Shown here in pieces: positions 51,215 to 59,890 of a DNA stretch of 64,000 bases. Position 1 is the first letter of the stretch, and every line of letters starts with the position of its first letter. The notes below the pieces were generated by a model that was not told where the DNA came from, did no database searches, and worked only from the letters and a program-made list of their open reading frames with translations. A program made the position numbers and the translations under genes. The DNA is from Ga0077527 sp038316355 (GTDB lineage Bacteria; Pseudomonadota; Gammaproteobacteria; Burkholderiales; SG8-41). The stretch spans positions 62,001 to 126,000 of the forward strand of contig JBBQAO010000002.1 in the NCBI GenBank assembly GCA_038316355.1, written 5' to 3'.

Positions 51215-52303
51215 ATGCGCTACGCACTCATTGCATTGTCGATATTGCTGGGAACGACGACCCCGGCCATGGCCCAGGTGAGCATTGGCATTTCAATTCC
51301 CGGCGTGAGCATCGGTATCAATCAGCCGGCGTATCCGGAACTCGTTCCGGTGCCCGGCTATCCGGTGTATTACGCGCCCCACGTGCAGGCGAATTATTTC
51401 TTTTACGACAGCCTGTACTGGGTGTACCAGGATGACCGCTGGTATTCCAGCGATTGGTACAACGGACCGTGGGAACTGGTGGAGCCGGATTACGTGCCGC
51501 TGTTTGTGCTGCGCGTCCCTGTGCGCTATTACGTGAATCCCCCGCTGTACTTTCACGGCTGGTATGTGGAAGCGCCGCCGCGCTGGGATTACCACTGGGG
51601 GCCGCGCTGGACGAGGTATCACCATGGCTGGGATCGCTGGGACCGCCGCGTGGTTTACGTGTCCGCGCCGTTGCCGGCATACCAGCGCCACTATGCCGGC
51701 GACCGCTATCCGCGGGCGGAGTACCAGCGGGTGATCCGTCGCGAGCATTACCATTACCAGCCGCGTGACCACGTGGTGCGCGAGCGTCATCAGCAGCACA
51801 CAACGCCGCGGCCGCAGGTGCAGGCCCAGCCTGTACCGCAGAACCGCCCGGACTTTCCGCGGGAACAACGGCCGCAGCGCGAGCGCGAAGAGACGCGTCG
51901 ATCCGAACCGATGCAGGTATTGCCCCAGCAGCGCGCACCGGTGGCGCAGGAACAACGGCAAGCGCCGCGGCAGGAGCCGGAACGGCGTGCTGAGCCGCAG
52001 GGCCGGCCGGAGGCTCCGCGCGAGCAACGGGTGCCCCGCGAACGTGAGGACCTGCGGAGACCGGAAGCGCTGCAAGTGCTGCCGCAGCAAAGAGCGGCGG
52101 TCATGCAGGAGCGGCAACAGCAACAGCAACAGCAACGGCGGCAGGAGCAAGCCCCGCGCGCGCAGCAGGCACCGGGGCCGCAACAAGCCCGGGAACCGCG
52201 GGGCCGGGGTGATGCCCCCCAATCCAGGGTCGGCGCAGAGCAGCGTCAGGGCCAGGAACGGGGCCAGGAGCGGGGTCGCGACCGGGGGCAGGGGCGCGGA
52301 TAG
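51215..52303 (+). CDS. Exported Trp/Tyr-rich protein with Gln/Arg/Pro-rich tail
   Basis: The 362-residue protein has a signal peptide (MRYALIALSILLGTTTPAMAQ) and then an aromatic domain of about 130 residues (YFFYDSLYWVYQDDRWYSSDWYNGPWELV, RWDYHWGPRWTRYHHGWDRWDRR). This resembles the YxWGxW-type surface proteins. From about 165 to the end it is low-complexity Gln, Arg, Pro and Glu with two repeat blocks around MQVLPQQRA and LQVLPQQRA, each followed by EQRxAxRQE-like text. Probably intrinsically disordered, basic and extracellular. Ribosome site AGGAGAG. Confidence 0.82.
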   Translation: MRYALIALSILLGTTTPAMAQVSIGISIPGVSIGINQPAYPELVPVPGYPVYYAPHVQANYFFYDSLYWVYQDDRWYSSDWYNGPWELVEPDYVPLFVLRVPVRYYVNPPLYFHGWYVEAPPRWDYHWGPRWTRYHHGWDRWDRRVVYVSAPLPAYQRHYAGDRYPRAEYQRVIRREHYHYQPRDHVVRERHQQHTTPRPQVQAQPVPQNRPDFPREQRPQREREETRRSEPMQVLPQQRAPVAQEQRQAPRQEPERRAEPQGRPEAPREQRVPREREDLRRPEALQVLPQQRAAVMQERQQQQQQQRRQEQAPRAQQAPGPQQAREPRGRGDAPQSRVGAEQRQGQERGQERGRDRGQGRG

Positions 52304-52427
52304 CCCTGGATGTCGCGGATGCCGCCCCGCGGGCGCCGGGAGGAGGCGAGGGTAGGGTTGGTCAGCGCGCGCATATTCATGAATAATGAGCGCCGGTTGA
52401 TTTCTCCGGATGCTCAAATAAAAAACC

Positions 52428-53390
52428 ATGGATTTGTTGCGTAAAGCATTGCTGATGTCCGGCGTGGCTGCGGCCATGGCAACGGCTGTTGCCGTGAGCG
52501 CGCAGGACAAAACTGTCGCACCGCCTCCGGGCGGGGCGCAACAGACCGGCAGTGCAAACTTCAGCAAGGAAATGTCAGAGCAGGCCAGGATCTATCAGAC
52601 CCGCGGTGATGTGGTGCCGGTGGGCTATGTGATCGACCGCTCGCTGCTGGCGTACAACCTCAACCTGCTTCCCGGGTTCCGTCAATCCCTGGCCGGGCTC
52701 GCCCCGTCGCAGCGCTGGCTGGATATCGGCGCGGGAGAGGGACAGGCAATACTCGACTATTACGGGGAGCGCTACGATGCCATGAACAAGGAAGGTCGCG
52801 AACGGCGCGGCAGCAAGGCGCAGTCAGTCGCGGTCTCGATCGAAGACCGCCGGATGCCCGTATGGCATGAAACCGCCACCAAGCTGGAGCCGGGCAAAAT
52901 ACGCTATCTCTTCGGCAAGACCCTGAGTGATCATGCGCCTGGCGAACTCGGAAAATTTGATCTGGTCACGGATGTGTTTGGTGGTTTCTCGTACACTCCG
53001 CGCATCTCCCGTTTCATGGAGAGGACGCTGTCCCTGCTGGAATTGAACGGGGTTTATTACACGCTGCTGATTGACGTCAATCCGGAAACCGGGGCCACCC
53101 AGCCTGCCCGCCAGCCTTCGGCGTTCCAGACCCAGATCATTAATCCGGACGGATCGGAGCTGAAGGTATGTGCCTGGCTGAAACGCATTGCCTGCGTCGA
53201 AGTGCAGTGCGAAGCAGAGTCAAAACTGCAAACACTGGCCGAACGTTACCGTATCCGCAAAATCTGCAATGACGTGGTTGTTCCCGCGCTGGAATCCGTC
53301 CATTTTGTCGCCGGCACGCCACCTGCGCGGGAATTCCGGCTGGTCAAACCATTGCCCGTGCCACCCGCCGGCGCCGCTGCGGCGCGCTGA
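52428..53390 (+). CDS. Methyltransferase-like protein with a signal peptide
   Basis: The 320-residue protein begins with what looks like a Sec signal (MDLLRKALLMSGVAAAMATAVAVSAQDK). The body has a class I methyltransferase shape: motif I QRWLDIGAGEGQAILDYYGERY near residue 90 and FDLVTDVFGGFSYTPRISRFMERTLSLLELNGVYYTLL as motifs IV-V. S-adenosylmethionine is not expected in the periplasm. Either the N-terminus is a membrane anchor with a cytoplasmic domain, or the fold binds something else. It follows the surface-protein genes on the same strand. Confidence 0.75.
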   Translation: MDLLRKALLMSGVAAAMATAVAVSAQDKTVAPPPGGAQQTGSANFSKEMSEQARIYQTRGDVVPVGYVIDRSLLAYNLNLLPGFRQSLAGLAPSQRWLDIGAGEGQAILDYYGERYDAMNKEGRERRGSKAQSVAVSIEDRRMPVWHETATKLEPGKIRYLFGKTLSDHAPGELGKFDLVTDVFGGFSYTPRISRFMERTLSLLELNGVYYTLLIDVNPETGATQPARQPSAFQTQIINPDGSELKVCAWLKRIACVEVQCEAESKLQTLAERYRIRKICNDVVVPALESVHFVAGTPPAREFRLVKPLPVPPAGAAAAR

Positions 53391-53409
53391 TTCGTCCACA
53401 CCCTCCGGC

Positions 53410-54441
53410 TTACTTCTTTTTCGCGTCGAGCAATTGCCCGCTGTTGACCAGTTCGCGCAAACCGGCCCAGGCGTAATCCAGCAAGCGGCCGGCGGACAGG
53501 CTGAAAGCGGCCAAAGTGATGGCGCTGACAAAAGTGATCTGCAGCGCTTCCGTGACGTCCGGATCGACCCCGGCATTCTGCAGCGAGGTCTGCGAAGGAT
53601 ACTGCGCATCTTCGTGCGTCGCGTCCCTGACCGAGACTTCGGCAACATTGCCGGGAATAAAATGATAAAAATATTCGCGATAACGGATCGGCGATAACGT
53701 TTCGTCCGCACCCAGCACCATCACCGGTTTGTTTATTTTCCGCAGAAAGTCGGGCTGGGCATTGCCGAACAGGGCGGGATCCAGCAGGATGCCGCCCGCG
53801 ACAGGCGCGTTCTGCGCCATTGCGACGGTTACGGCGTAAGCTCCGAACGAATGGCCGACCAGAATGATCCGGTTCACATCAATGCGGCCGTCAATCACGC
53901 CCGGCGAACGGTGAATCAGATGCACCAGCCTTGCCAGGGTTCTGCCGTTGCCATCCCACGGCCCGGTTTTCGACAACTGCAGGGCAACGGCATGCATGCC
54001 CCACGACGCGACGTGCATGGCCTGCCGGGCATGCGCTTCCTTCGAGCTGTCATGACCATGCAGGAAAATAACCAGCGGTGCTTTTTCGGCGGATGCCGCC
54101 AGATACAAATCGGCGCGAATGCGCTCATTGGCCGACAGCAGTATCTGGCGGTTTGTGCGCGTGCTGACCTCAAAGGGACCGCGCAGCCGGAAGCGATTGA
54201 CACCGGGCTCCTGCGCGAGCAAATGCCGTTGCAGTTCGCTGAAGGCGGTGAGCCGGGGCAGCGGTGCGCGGCCTTCGGCCGCCATCGCAAAACCACCGGC
54301 CAGCATCAGCCACATCATGAGCAGCCAGCGACCCCCGCCGCAGCCGGCAACCGGGCTGCGGCGGATGGGCGTGATCAGGGCATTCCCGGGGGTCACAAAG
54401 TGCGCTTGTGGTAGAGGGTGTACATATCGTCTAATGACCAT
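53410..54441 (-). CDS. Exported alpha/beta hydrolase
   Basis: The protein has up to 343 residues, with a hydrophobic segment at about 39-55 (WLLMMWLMLAGGFAMAAEG) that is probably a signal peptide if translation starts closer to it. The catalytic serine is in ILVGHSFGAYAV, the oxyanion loop is LVIFLHGHDSS, and acid/His candidates are ADETLSPI and VRDATHEDAQYPS. The C-terminus has a further hydrophobic helix region (ITFVSAITLAAFSLSAGRLL). The substrate is unknown. The true start is uncertain. Confidence 0.82.
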   Translation of the reverse strand: MVIRRYVHPLPQAHFVTPGNALITPIRRSPVAGCGGGRWLLMMWLMLAGGFAMAAEGRAPLPRLTAFSELQRHLLAQEPGVNRFRLRGPFEVSTRTNRQILLSANERIRADLYLAASAEKAPLVIFLHGHDSSKEAHARQAMHVASWGMHAVALQLSKTGPWDGNGRTLARLVHLIHRSPGVIDGRIDVNRIILVGHSFGAYAVTVAMAQNAPVAGGILLDPALFGNAQPDFLRKINKPVMVLGADETLSPIRYREYFYHFIPGNVAEVSVRDATHEDAQYPSQTSLQNAGVDPDVTEALQITFVSAITLAAFSLSAGRLLDYAWAGLRELVNSGQLLDAKKK

Positions 54442-54567
54442 CCTAATTCAGATTGGGGCGAGAAGATGACCCCCGCGATGATAAATCCGGTGCGCGTCAT
54501 CCGGTGATGGCAGCCGGGCGCGGGTCGCGCTAAGATCATCGGCCCCCCTGACTGACGAGGAGCTTGC

Positions 54568-54786
54568 ATGGAAACACTCTACAAGTGGCGAGTGCAGGAG
54601 AAAGACAAGCATGGCCGGCTGCGCTGGCGCATGGTCCGGTCCCCGATGACCGAAGACACCGCCCGCTTCTGGGCGGCCAACAACAACAGGATCATCCAGC
54701 GCATTGACCCATCCGCAGTGTCGCAAATGACCACGCCGCCGACTCCCGGAACAAGCCCCGACCCGCTGCTGAAAACCCGGCCGTGA
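54568..54786 (+). CDS. Small conserved hypothetical protein
   Basis: The 72-residue protein METLYKWRVQEKDKHGRLRWRMVRSPMTEDTARFWAANNNRIIQRID has a beta-hairpin then helix pattern and a disordered Pro/Thr tail. A GAGGAG site precedes the ATG. Its TGA overlaps the GTG of the next gene (GTGA), so it is coupled to the LOG-family gene. Function unknown. Confidence 0.78.
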   Translation: METLYKWRVQEKDKHGRLRWRMVRSPMTEDTARFWAANNNRIIQRIDPSAVSQMTTPPTPGTSPDPLLKTRP

Positions 54787-55508
54787 AACCGGTCAAGGCC
54801 TGGCGCAGCCCGGATTTCATGAACGGCAAGGACGCGCGTGAGCTGCGCATCCTCGCTGAATACCTCGAACCGAAAAGCCGCCTCGATGCCGAAGGCGTCG
54901 AGGACACCATCGTGTTTTTCGGCTCGGCGCGGCTGCCGCCGGGCTCGAAATATTACGAGGCGGCGCGCGAACTGGCGTTCCGCATGACCACCTGGTCCAA
55001 GGGGCTGGGTCCGGACAGCCAACGCCGCTTTGTGGTCTGCACCGGCGGCGGGCCGGGCATCATGGAAGCGGCCAACCGCGGGGCCTCGGAAGCACGCGGC
55101 CGCAACGTCGGCCTGACCATCTCATTGCCGCGCGAAGAAGGCGTCAATCCGCACGTCACCCGCGAGCTGGCATTCCATTTCCACTATTTCTTCATGCGCA
55201 AGTTCTGGCTCGCCTACATGGCCAAGGCGCTGATCGTGTTCCCCGGCGGCTACGGCACGCTGGATGAACTGTTCGAAATGCTGACCTTGAAACAGACCAG
55301 GCGCCTGACCAAGCCGATGCCGATCGTGCTGTTCGGCACCGAGTACTGGAACGAAGTGATCAACTTCGACGCGCTGGTGCGCCACGGCACCATCGACGCC
55401 GCAGATGTGGAACTCGTGCACCGCACGGATTCGGTGGACGAGGCCTGCGAGTGGCTGATGCGGCAGCTCACTGCAGAGGCGCTGGGGAGCCCGGGGGCGA
55501 TGCTGTAG
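54783..55508 (+). CDS. LOG-family protein (cytokinin-riboside phosphoribohydrolase/Rossmann type)
   Basis: The 241-residue protein starts at GTG 54783, coupled to the previous stop. FFGSAR, VVCTGGGPGIMEAANRGASEARGRNVGL (about 85-112) and the catalytic PGGYGTLDELFEMLTL are diagnostic of the TIGR00730/LOG family. These proteins cleave nucleoside 5'-monophosphates to free base plus ribose 5-phosphate. They are often misannotated as lysine decarboxylases. It carries a longer N-terminal part (about 45 residues) than plant LOG, as in many bacterial homologues. Confidence 0.92.
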   Translation: MKPVKAWRSPDFMNGKDARELRILAEYLEPKSRLDAEGVEDTIVFFGSARLPPGSKYYEAARELAFRMTTWSKGLGPDSQRRFVVCTGGGPGIMEAANRGASEARGRNVGLTISLPREEGVNPHVTRELAFHFHYFFMRKFWLAYMAKALIVFPGGYGTLDELFEMLTLKQTRRLTKPMPIVLFGTEYWNEVINFDALVRHGTIDAADVELVHRTDSVDEACEWLMRQLTAEALGSPGAML

Positions 55509-55550
55509 TCGACGTTGTGCACGGGCCTGGCTGCTGACGGCCCATAAAAT

Positions 55551-55564
55551 ATCAATAAAAACAA
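55551..55564 (+). repeat. Recurrent intergenic AT-rich motif, copy 4
   Basis: ATCAATAAAAACAA, followed by GTAGTTAAATAATTAA, lies 42 bases after the LOG gene's stop; same core and orientation as the copies at 28761, 35864 and 48331. Confidence 0.55.
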
Positions 55565-55665
55565 GTAGTTAAATAATTAATCTGCGTCGCTGCCGCCTGC
55601 GCTGATGGCGTACTGCCTGCACTCAATGTTTTAATCCGGGCTCCATCACAGAAGGAAAGCCCGGT

Positions 55666-56406
55666 ATGGCTCTCATCGAACACAACGTCCTCGTCACCAC
55701 CAAGCATGGCAAATGCCCGGCGTTTGCCGCCTGCCCTGACGCACCGGGCAGCTTCCCCGGCATCATTTTCTACATGGACGCGCCGGGGTATCGCGAAGAG
55801 CTGTGCAACATGGCGCGGCGCATCGCCAAACGCGGCTACTTCTGCCTGCTGCCCGACATGTACTACCGGCTCGGCACCTGCCGCTTTGACATCCCGCGCC
55901 GCAATGACGCGATGTCGGCGGTGATCAAGGCCGCGATGAACAGTCTGAGCAATGCCGACGTCACCGACGACACCGGCGGCTTCATTGCCTGGCTTGATGC
56001 CCAGGACAAAGTCGCGGCCGGCCCGGTCGGCTCGGTCGGCCACTGCATGAGCGGGCGCTACATCACCACCGCGGCGGCGCGCTTTCCGCGCATGAAAGCG
56101 GCCGCGTCACTCTACGGCGTGGGTATTGTCACCGACAAGGAAGACTCCCCGCATCTGCTGCTCGACAAAATCAAGGGCGAGCTTTACTTCGGTTTTGCCG
56201 AGAAGGACGCCTCGGTGCCGGCGCAGGAAGTGACTGACCTCACCGCGGCGCTGAAAAAGGCGGGCACCAGGCACACCATCGAAACGCTGCCGGGCACGCA
56301 ACACGGCTTTTGTTTTGCCGAACGCGTGGTGCACCACCCGGCAGCGGCCGAACACGCCTGGGAGAAAGTGTTCGACCTGTGGGACCGCAACCTGAAAAAG
56401 AACTGA
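55666..56406 (+). CDS. Dienelactone hydrolase-family protein
   Basis: The 246-residue protein has a cysteine nucleophile in GSVGHCMSGRYITT (Cys127), as in carboxymethylenebutenolidase. The catalytic Asp and His are in FGFAEKDASVPAQ and GTQHGFCFAER. It hydrolyses dienelactone-type or related esters in aromatic degradation, though other substrates are known. The GFA gene follows after 21 bases and an amidohydrolase overlaps that, giving a three-gene catabolic operon. Confidence 0.9.
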   Translation: MALIEHNVLVTTKHGKCPAFAACPDAPGSFPGIIFYMDAPGYREELCNMARRIAKRGYFCLLPDMYYRLGTCRFDIPRRNDAMSAVIKAAMNSLSNADVTDDTGGFIAWLDAQDKVAAGPVGSVGHCMSGRYITTAAARFPRMKAAASLYGVGIVTDKEDSPHLLLDKIKGELYFGFAEKDASVPAQEVTDLTAALKKAGTRHTIETLPGTQHGFCFAERVVHHPAAAEHAWEKVFDLWDRNLKKN

Positions 56407-56427
56407 CGCATAACCGGAGGAGCCACC

Positions 56428-56844
56428 ATGTCGCAGCAGACATCCATCGCCGGCAGCTGTCTGTGCGGGTCGGTCAGATTCGAGATCACGCCGCCATCAA
56501 GCGGATTCCGTTATTGCCATTGCAAGCGTTGTCGCAAGGCCACCGGCACCGCACACGCCGCCAATGTTTTTCTGCCGGAGAGCCAGTTCCAATGGCTGGC
56601 CGGTGAATCCATGGTCAAGCACTTCGATCTGCCAGGCGCCAAGCGCTTCGCGGTGAACTTCTGCACGCAGTGCGGTACACGCATGCCGCACCGGGTCACC
56701 GGCACGAATAACATGCTGATCCCGGCGGGTGTGCTCGATGCGAATCCGGACGTGAGCCCCGAGTGCAGCATTTTCTGGGGATCGAAGGCGGCGTGGTATG
56801 TCGAGACGCCGGCGCTGCCGAAGTTCGAGGAATACAGCGCATGA
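56428..56844 (+). CDS. GFA/CENP-V-family zinc protein
   Basis: The 138-residue protein has the GFA cysteine pattern: SCLCGSVRFEI, then YCHCKRCRKATGTAHAANVF, then NFCTQCGTRMPH. Together these bind two zinc ions. Members are annotated as glutathione-dependent formaldehyde-activating enzymes, although most have no proven reaction. Its stop overlaps the amidohydrolase ATG at 56841. A GGAGGAG site precedes it. Confidence 0.9.
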   Translation: MSQQTSIAGSCLCGSVRFEITPPSSGFRYCHCKRCRKATGTAHAANVFLPESQFQWLAGESMVKHFDLPGAKRFAVNFCTQCGTRMPHRVTGTNNMLIPAGVLDANPDVSPECSIFWGSKAAWYVETPALPKFEEYSA

Positions 56845-57840
56845 AAACCATGGATATTCATGCGCACATCGTCCCGGATTCCATGTGGCGGGCGATCGAA
56901 GCCCGAAAGGACTGGCACGGTTTCCGCCATGAGCCGGGCGAGGGCTCCGGTACCATGGTCGCGAACGGGCAGCACACCGAATTCTCCTCGCCCAAGCTGC
57001 GCTACACCATCGAAGACCGGATCAGGGACATGGATGCGCAGCAGGTGGACGTGCAGGTGCTCTCCATCCACACGCCCTTCGTCGGTTATCACCTGCCCCC
57101 GGCGCAGGGCCTTGCGCTGGCGCGCGACTTCAACGACGAACTCGGATTGAAAGTGCGCCAGGGCAACGGCCGCCTCGCCGGATTCGCCACGCTGCCGGCG
57201 CAGGACACCGGGCTGGCCATCGCCGAACTCGAACGCGCGGTGACAACGTTGGGCCTCAAAGGCGCGTCGCTCGACACCCAGGTCAATGCCGAGCAATGGG
57301 ACGAGCCGCGCTTCCTGCCGTTTTTCAAGGCGGCCGGGCAACTGGGTGCGGTGCTGTTCTACCACCCGCAGCCGCGCAACAATTTCCTCGCGCAGCGGAT
57401 CAAGCGCCACGGGCTGAACAACAGCCTCGGCGTGATCCTCGACGACGCCATCGTCACCGCGGTGCTGCTCGCCGGTGGCGTGCTCGAAAAATGCCCGGAC
57501 CTGAAAATCTGCATCGCCCACGGCGGCGGACCGGCCTGCTACGCGATGGGGCGAATCGACCGCAACTGGCACGACCGGCCGGCGACACGCAGCACGCCGA
57601 AACCGCCGGGCGCGTACCAGAAAAAACTGTACTACGACACCGTCGTCGGCGACGAAGCCGCGCTGCGCTTCCTGATCGACCAGGTCGGGGCCGATCGCGT
57701 GGTGATGGGCAGCGACTGGCTGGTTCGTGCGCTGGCATCCGTCACCGGTGGCCTGGCTGCAGGACCGCGAGTCGCTGACGCCGGTGGAAAAGGAAAAAAT
57801 TCTCTGGAAAAATCTCGCGCAATTGCTCGACATAAGCTGA
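56841..57840 (+). pseudogene. Amidohydrolase-2/ACMSD-family gene with a C-terminal frameshift
   Basis: The first 295 residues are a normal TIM-barrel amidohydrolase: MDIHAHIVP (metal HxH), FYHPQPRNNF, ICIAHGGGPACYAMGRIDR and VVMGSDW with the catalytic Asp. After GSDW near 57725 the reading frame leaves the family. In the frame shifted by one base the text is FVRWHPSPVAWLQDRESLTPVEKEKILWKNLAQLLDIS and stops at 57840. One extra base in CTGG at 57722-57726 explains it. In the unshifted frame translation runs on to 57998 as basic nonsense and into the YihY gene's end. Either a new frameshift or a base-call error. Confidence 0.85.
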
Positions 57841-57913
57841 GCGGGGCCGCAGCTGCCGCCAAAGCGCGAGGAATACGGGAAAAAAGATCAGGGTCCCGTC
57901 CCCGCATCCACCC

Positions 57914-58873
57914 CTACGATTTGCGCCGTCGACGTGAAGCCTTGCGCGGATGCGGCTTGACGCTGGGCAGGGGCTCTTTGGTCGAACGGCTCGGCTGATC
58001 TTCGGCGGTAGCCGGCGGCACTGAGTCCTTTTTCGAGCCCCGATCGTGTGCGTAGACCCGGGTATATTCCGCGCCGAGCAGAAATATCTGCGCCGAGTAA
58101 TACACCCAGAGCAGCAACACCGCCAGCGAGCCGGCCGCACCAAAGACAGAGGCGACGCCGCTCTTGCCGATGTAGAGTCCGATCAACAGCTTGCCGATCG
58201 TAAACAGCAGCGAGGTGAAGGCTGCGCCGAACCACACGTCGTGCCACGCGATCCTGACTCGCGGCATGAATTTGTAGATTAACGCGAACAAAACGGTAAT
58301 CAAGGCGAAACTCACAAAAAAATCGACGAGTTGTGCGATGGTTTCCCAATCGCCAAACATCGGCCCCCACCATTTGCCGAGCGCGGACAACCCGGCGGAA
58401 ACGACCAGTGAAACCATCAGCAGAAAAGCGATCCCGAAGATCATGCCGAACGACAGCAGACGCGTGCGCAGCAGCCTGAAGAGGCCCGTGGTTTTGACCT
58501 TGACCGGCGCGCGCCAGATCCGGTCCAGCGCGTCCTGCAGTTCGCCGAACACCGAAGTGGCGCCAATCAGCAGCATGACCACGCCGATCACTGTGGCCAC
58601 CGCGCTCTGCTCAGGCGAACTCGCGGCCTTGATCAGCCCTTCGATCATGGTTGCGCCTTCCTTGCCGAGGAGGCCCTCCATCTGCGTCAGAATTTCGCCG
58701 CGTGCCGCTTCAGCTCCGAAAAACCAGCCCGCCACTGCGATGATGATCAGCAACAGCGGCGCAATCGAAAACATCGTGTAGAAGGCCAGTGCGGCACCCA
58801 TGCTGGGCGCATAGTCATCGATCCAGGCGGCTATGGTTTTCCTGACGAGATGCCACTCCTGTCTGATATTCAT
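57914..58873 (-). CDS. YihY/BrkB-family inner-membrane protein
   Basis: The 319-residue protein has six hydrophobic helices. The family's N-terminal AWIDDYAPSMGAALAFYTMFSIAPLLLIIIAVAGWFFG, WWGPMFGDWETIAQLVDFFVSFALITVLFALIYKFMPRVRIAWHDVWFGAAFTSLLF and SVFGAAGSLAVLLLWVYYSAQIFLLGAEYTRVYA are present. A basic C-terminal tail (HPRKASRRRRKS) is cytoplasmic. Function is unresolved despite the old RNase BN name. Confidence 0.93.
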   Translation of the reverse strand: MNIRQEWHLVRKTIAAWIDDYAPSMGAALAFYTMFSIAPLLLIIIAVAGWFFGAEAARGEILTQMEGLLGKEGATMIEGLIKAASSPEQSAVATVIGVVMLLIGATSVFGELQDALDRIWRAPVKVKTTGLFRLLRTRLLSFGMIFGIAFLLMVSLVVSAGLSALGKWWGPMFGDWETIAQLVDFFVSFALITVLFALIYKFMPRVRIAWHDVWFGAAFTSLLFTIGKLLIGLYIGKSGVASVFGAAGSLAVLLLWVYYSAQIFLLGAEYTRVYAHDRGSKKDSVPPATAEDQPSRSTKEPLPSVKPHPRKASRRRRKS

Positions 58874-58921
58874 GGTTATTCAGTCAGAGTGTCGGTTCGT
58901 GCGGTGCCGGTACGCAAAACG

Positions 58922-59486
58922 CTACTCCGCGTACAGGCGCACCCGCGCCGCGTAGGCCGTCATCCATTCCTGCATGAACGCCAGACTGTCCGGGCCCACG
59001 TTCGGGCCCACGTTGCCGTTGTCATCGAACAAGCCCTCCTTGGCCCGGATGAAGGCCTCGGGCTGGCCGGGGGTCGGCACGTTCAGATAAGCGAGTATGT
59101 TGCGCAGGTGCTGCTGCGCCAGTGATGTGCCGATGGCGCCGATGGATACGCCGATCACTCCTGCGGGTTTGCCCGCCCACTCGCTTTTTGCCATAGGGAC
59201 GGGAGGCGTGATCAAGGGCGTTTTTGACGAAGCAGGGGATCGAACGGTTGTATTCGGGGGTCACGAAAAGCAGGCCCCGGGATTCGGCAATCCCGGACTT
59301 GAGCCGCAGCACCGCGGATGCCGGATTCGTATCGTCATCCTGATTGTAGAGCGGCAGGTTTTCGACCGGGAGTTGCTTCAGCGTGAGGTCCGCAGGCGTG
59401 AGTTTGACCATTGCGTCCGCCAGTTTGCGGTTGAAGGATTCACGCCGCAGGCTGCCGACGATGGCTGCGGTCTGAAGCCGGCTCAT
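58922..59486 (-). pseudogene. NADPH-dependent FMN reductase (ChrR/YieF type) with a homopolymer frameshift
   Basis: From ATG 59486 the frame gives a normal flavodoxin-like start (AAIVGSLRRESFNRKLADAM, LPLYNQDDD, GLLFVTPEYNRSIPCFVKNALDHASRPYG). It then goes out of frame at the A-run 59185-59189 (5 A where 4 would restore KSEWAGKPAGVIGVSIGAIGTSLAQQHLRNILAYLNVPTPGQPEAFI to 58922). Both parts together form the complete reductase. The C-terminal part also holds a 12-bp tandem duplication (NVGPNVGP). The gene overlaps the end of the HPF gene by four bases. Confidence 0.85.
58991..59014. repeat. 12-bp perfect tandem duplication
   Basis: CGGGCCCACGTT occurs twice in a row inside the FMN reductase gene, adding an extra NVGP without changing the frame. 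Confidence 0.85.
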
Positions 59487-59890
59487 GACGTCTCCCTGAC
59501 AACCTCGGGTGGTGCAATCGGCTGGTCGGTTTGCGACTCACCTGTGTCTTCATTGCCGCGTATCGAGTCACGACCGTGGTGATCCTTCAATCGACCGAGG
59601 GTATTTTCCAAAGACCGCTTCAGCTTCTCCGCAGCGCCCCTGAACGCCCCGTCGATTGATCCTGCATGGTAGCTTACTGCAAGCGGCTGGTGGGCGGAGA
59701 GCCGTGCTTCCATCAGGCAACGTTTGTCATTGCCCCCGGACTTGTTGCTGTTCTCGTCGCTCAGGTGCACTTCGACGCGCGTGATGTGATCACTGAAGCG
59801 GCTGAGGGTATGACTTACCTCGGACTCAACCCAATGGACCAGCGCTTCACGGCCCTCAACATTGTGATCTGTATTGACTTGTATTTGCAT
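59483..59890 (-). CDS. HPF/RaiA-family ribosome hibernation factor
   Basis: The protein has 135 residues from the ATG at 59890. The S30AE fold shows MQIQVNTDHNVEGREALVHWVESEVSHTLSRFSDHITRVEVHLSDEN...CLMEARLSAHQPLAVSYHAGSIDGAFRGAAEKLKRSLENTLGRLKDH. The tail is short and polar, so it is of the short HPF/YfiA type rather than the long form. It would dimerise or silence ribosomes in starvation. It heads a unit with the FMN reductase. The 59891-60188 gap holds no gene I can support. Confidence 0.88.
   Translation of the reverse strand: MQIQVNTDHNVEGREALVHWVESEVSHTLSRFSDHITRVEVHLSDENSNKSGGNDKRCLMEARLSAHQPLAVSYHAGSIDGAFRGAAEKLKRSLENTLGRLKDHHGRDSIRGNEDTGESQTDQPIAPPEVVRETS

Noticed and set aside
59185..59189. 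Programmed ribosomal frameshift in the FMN reductase gene
   Set aside because: The A-run is too short for the canonical A_AAA_AAG slip, and the needed shift is +1. No stimulatory structure or conserved use in this family is known, so an indel is likelier.
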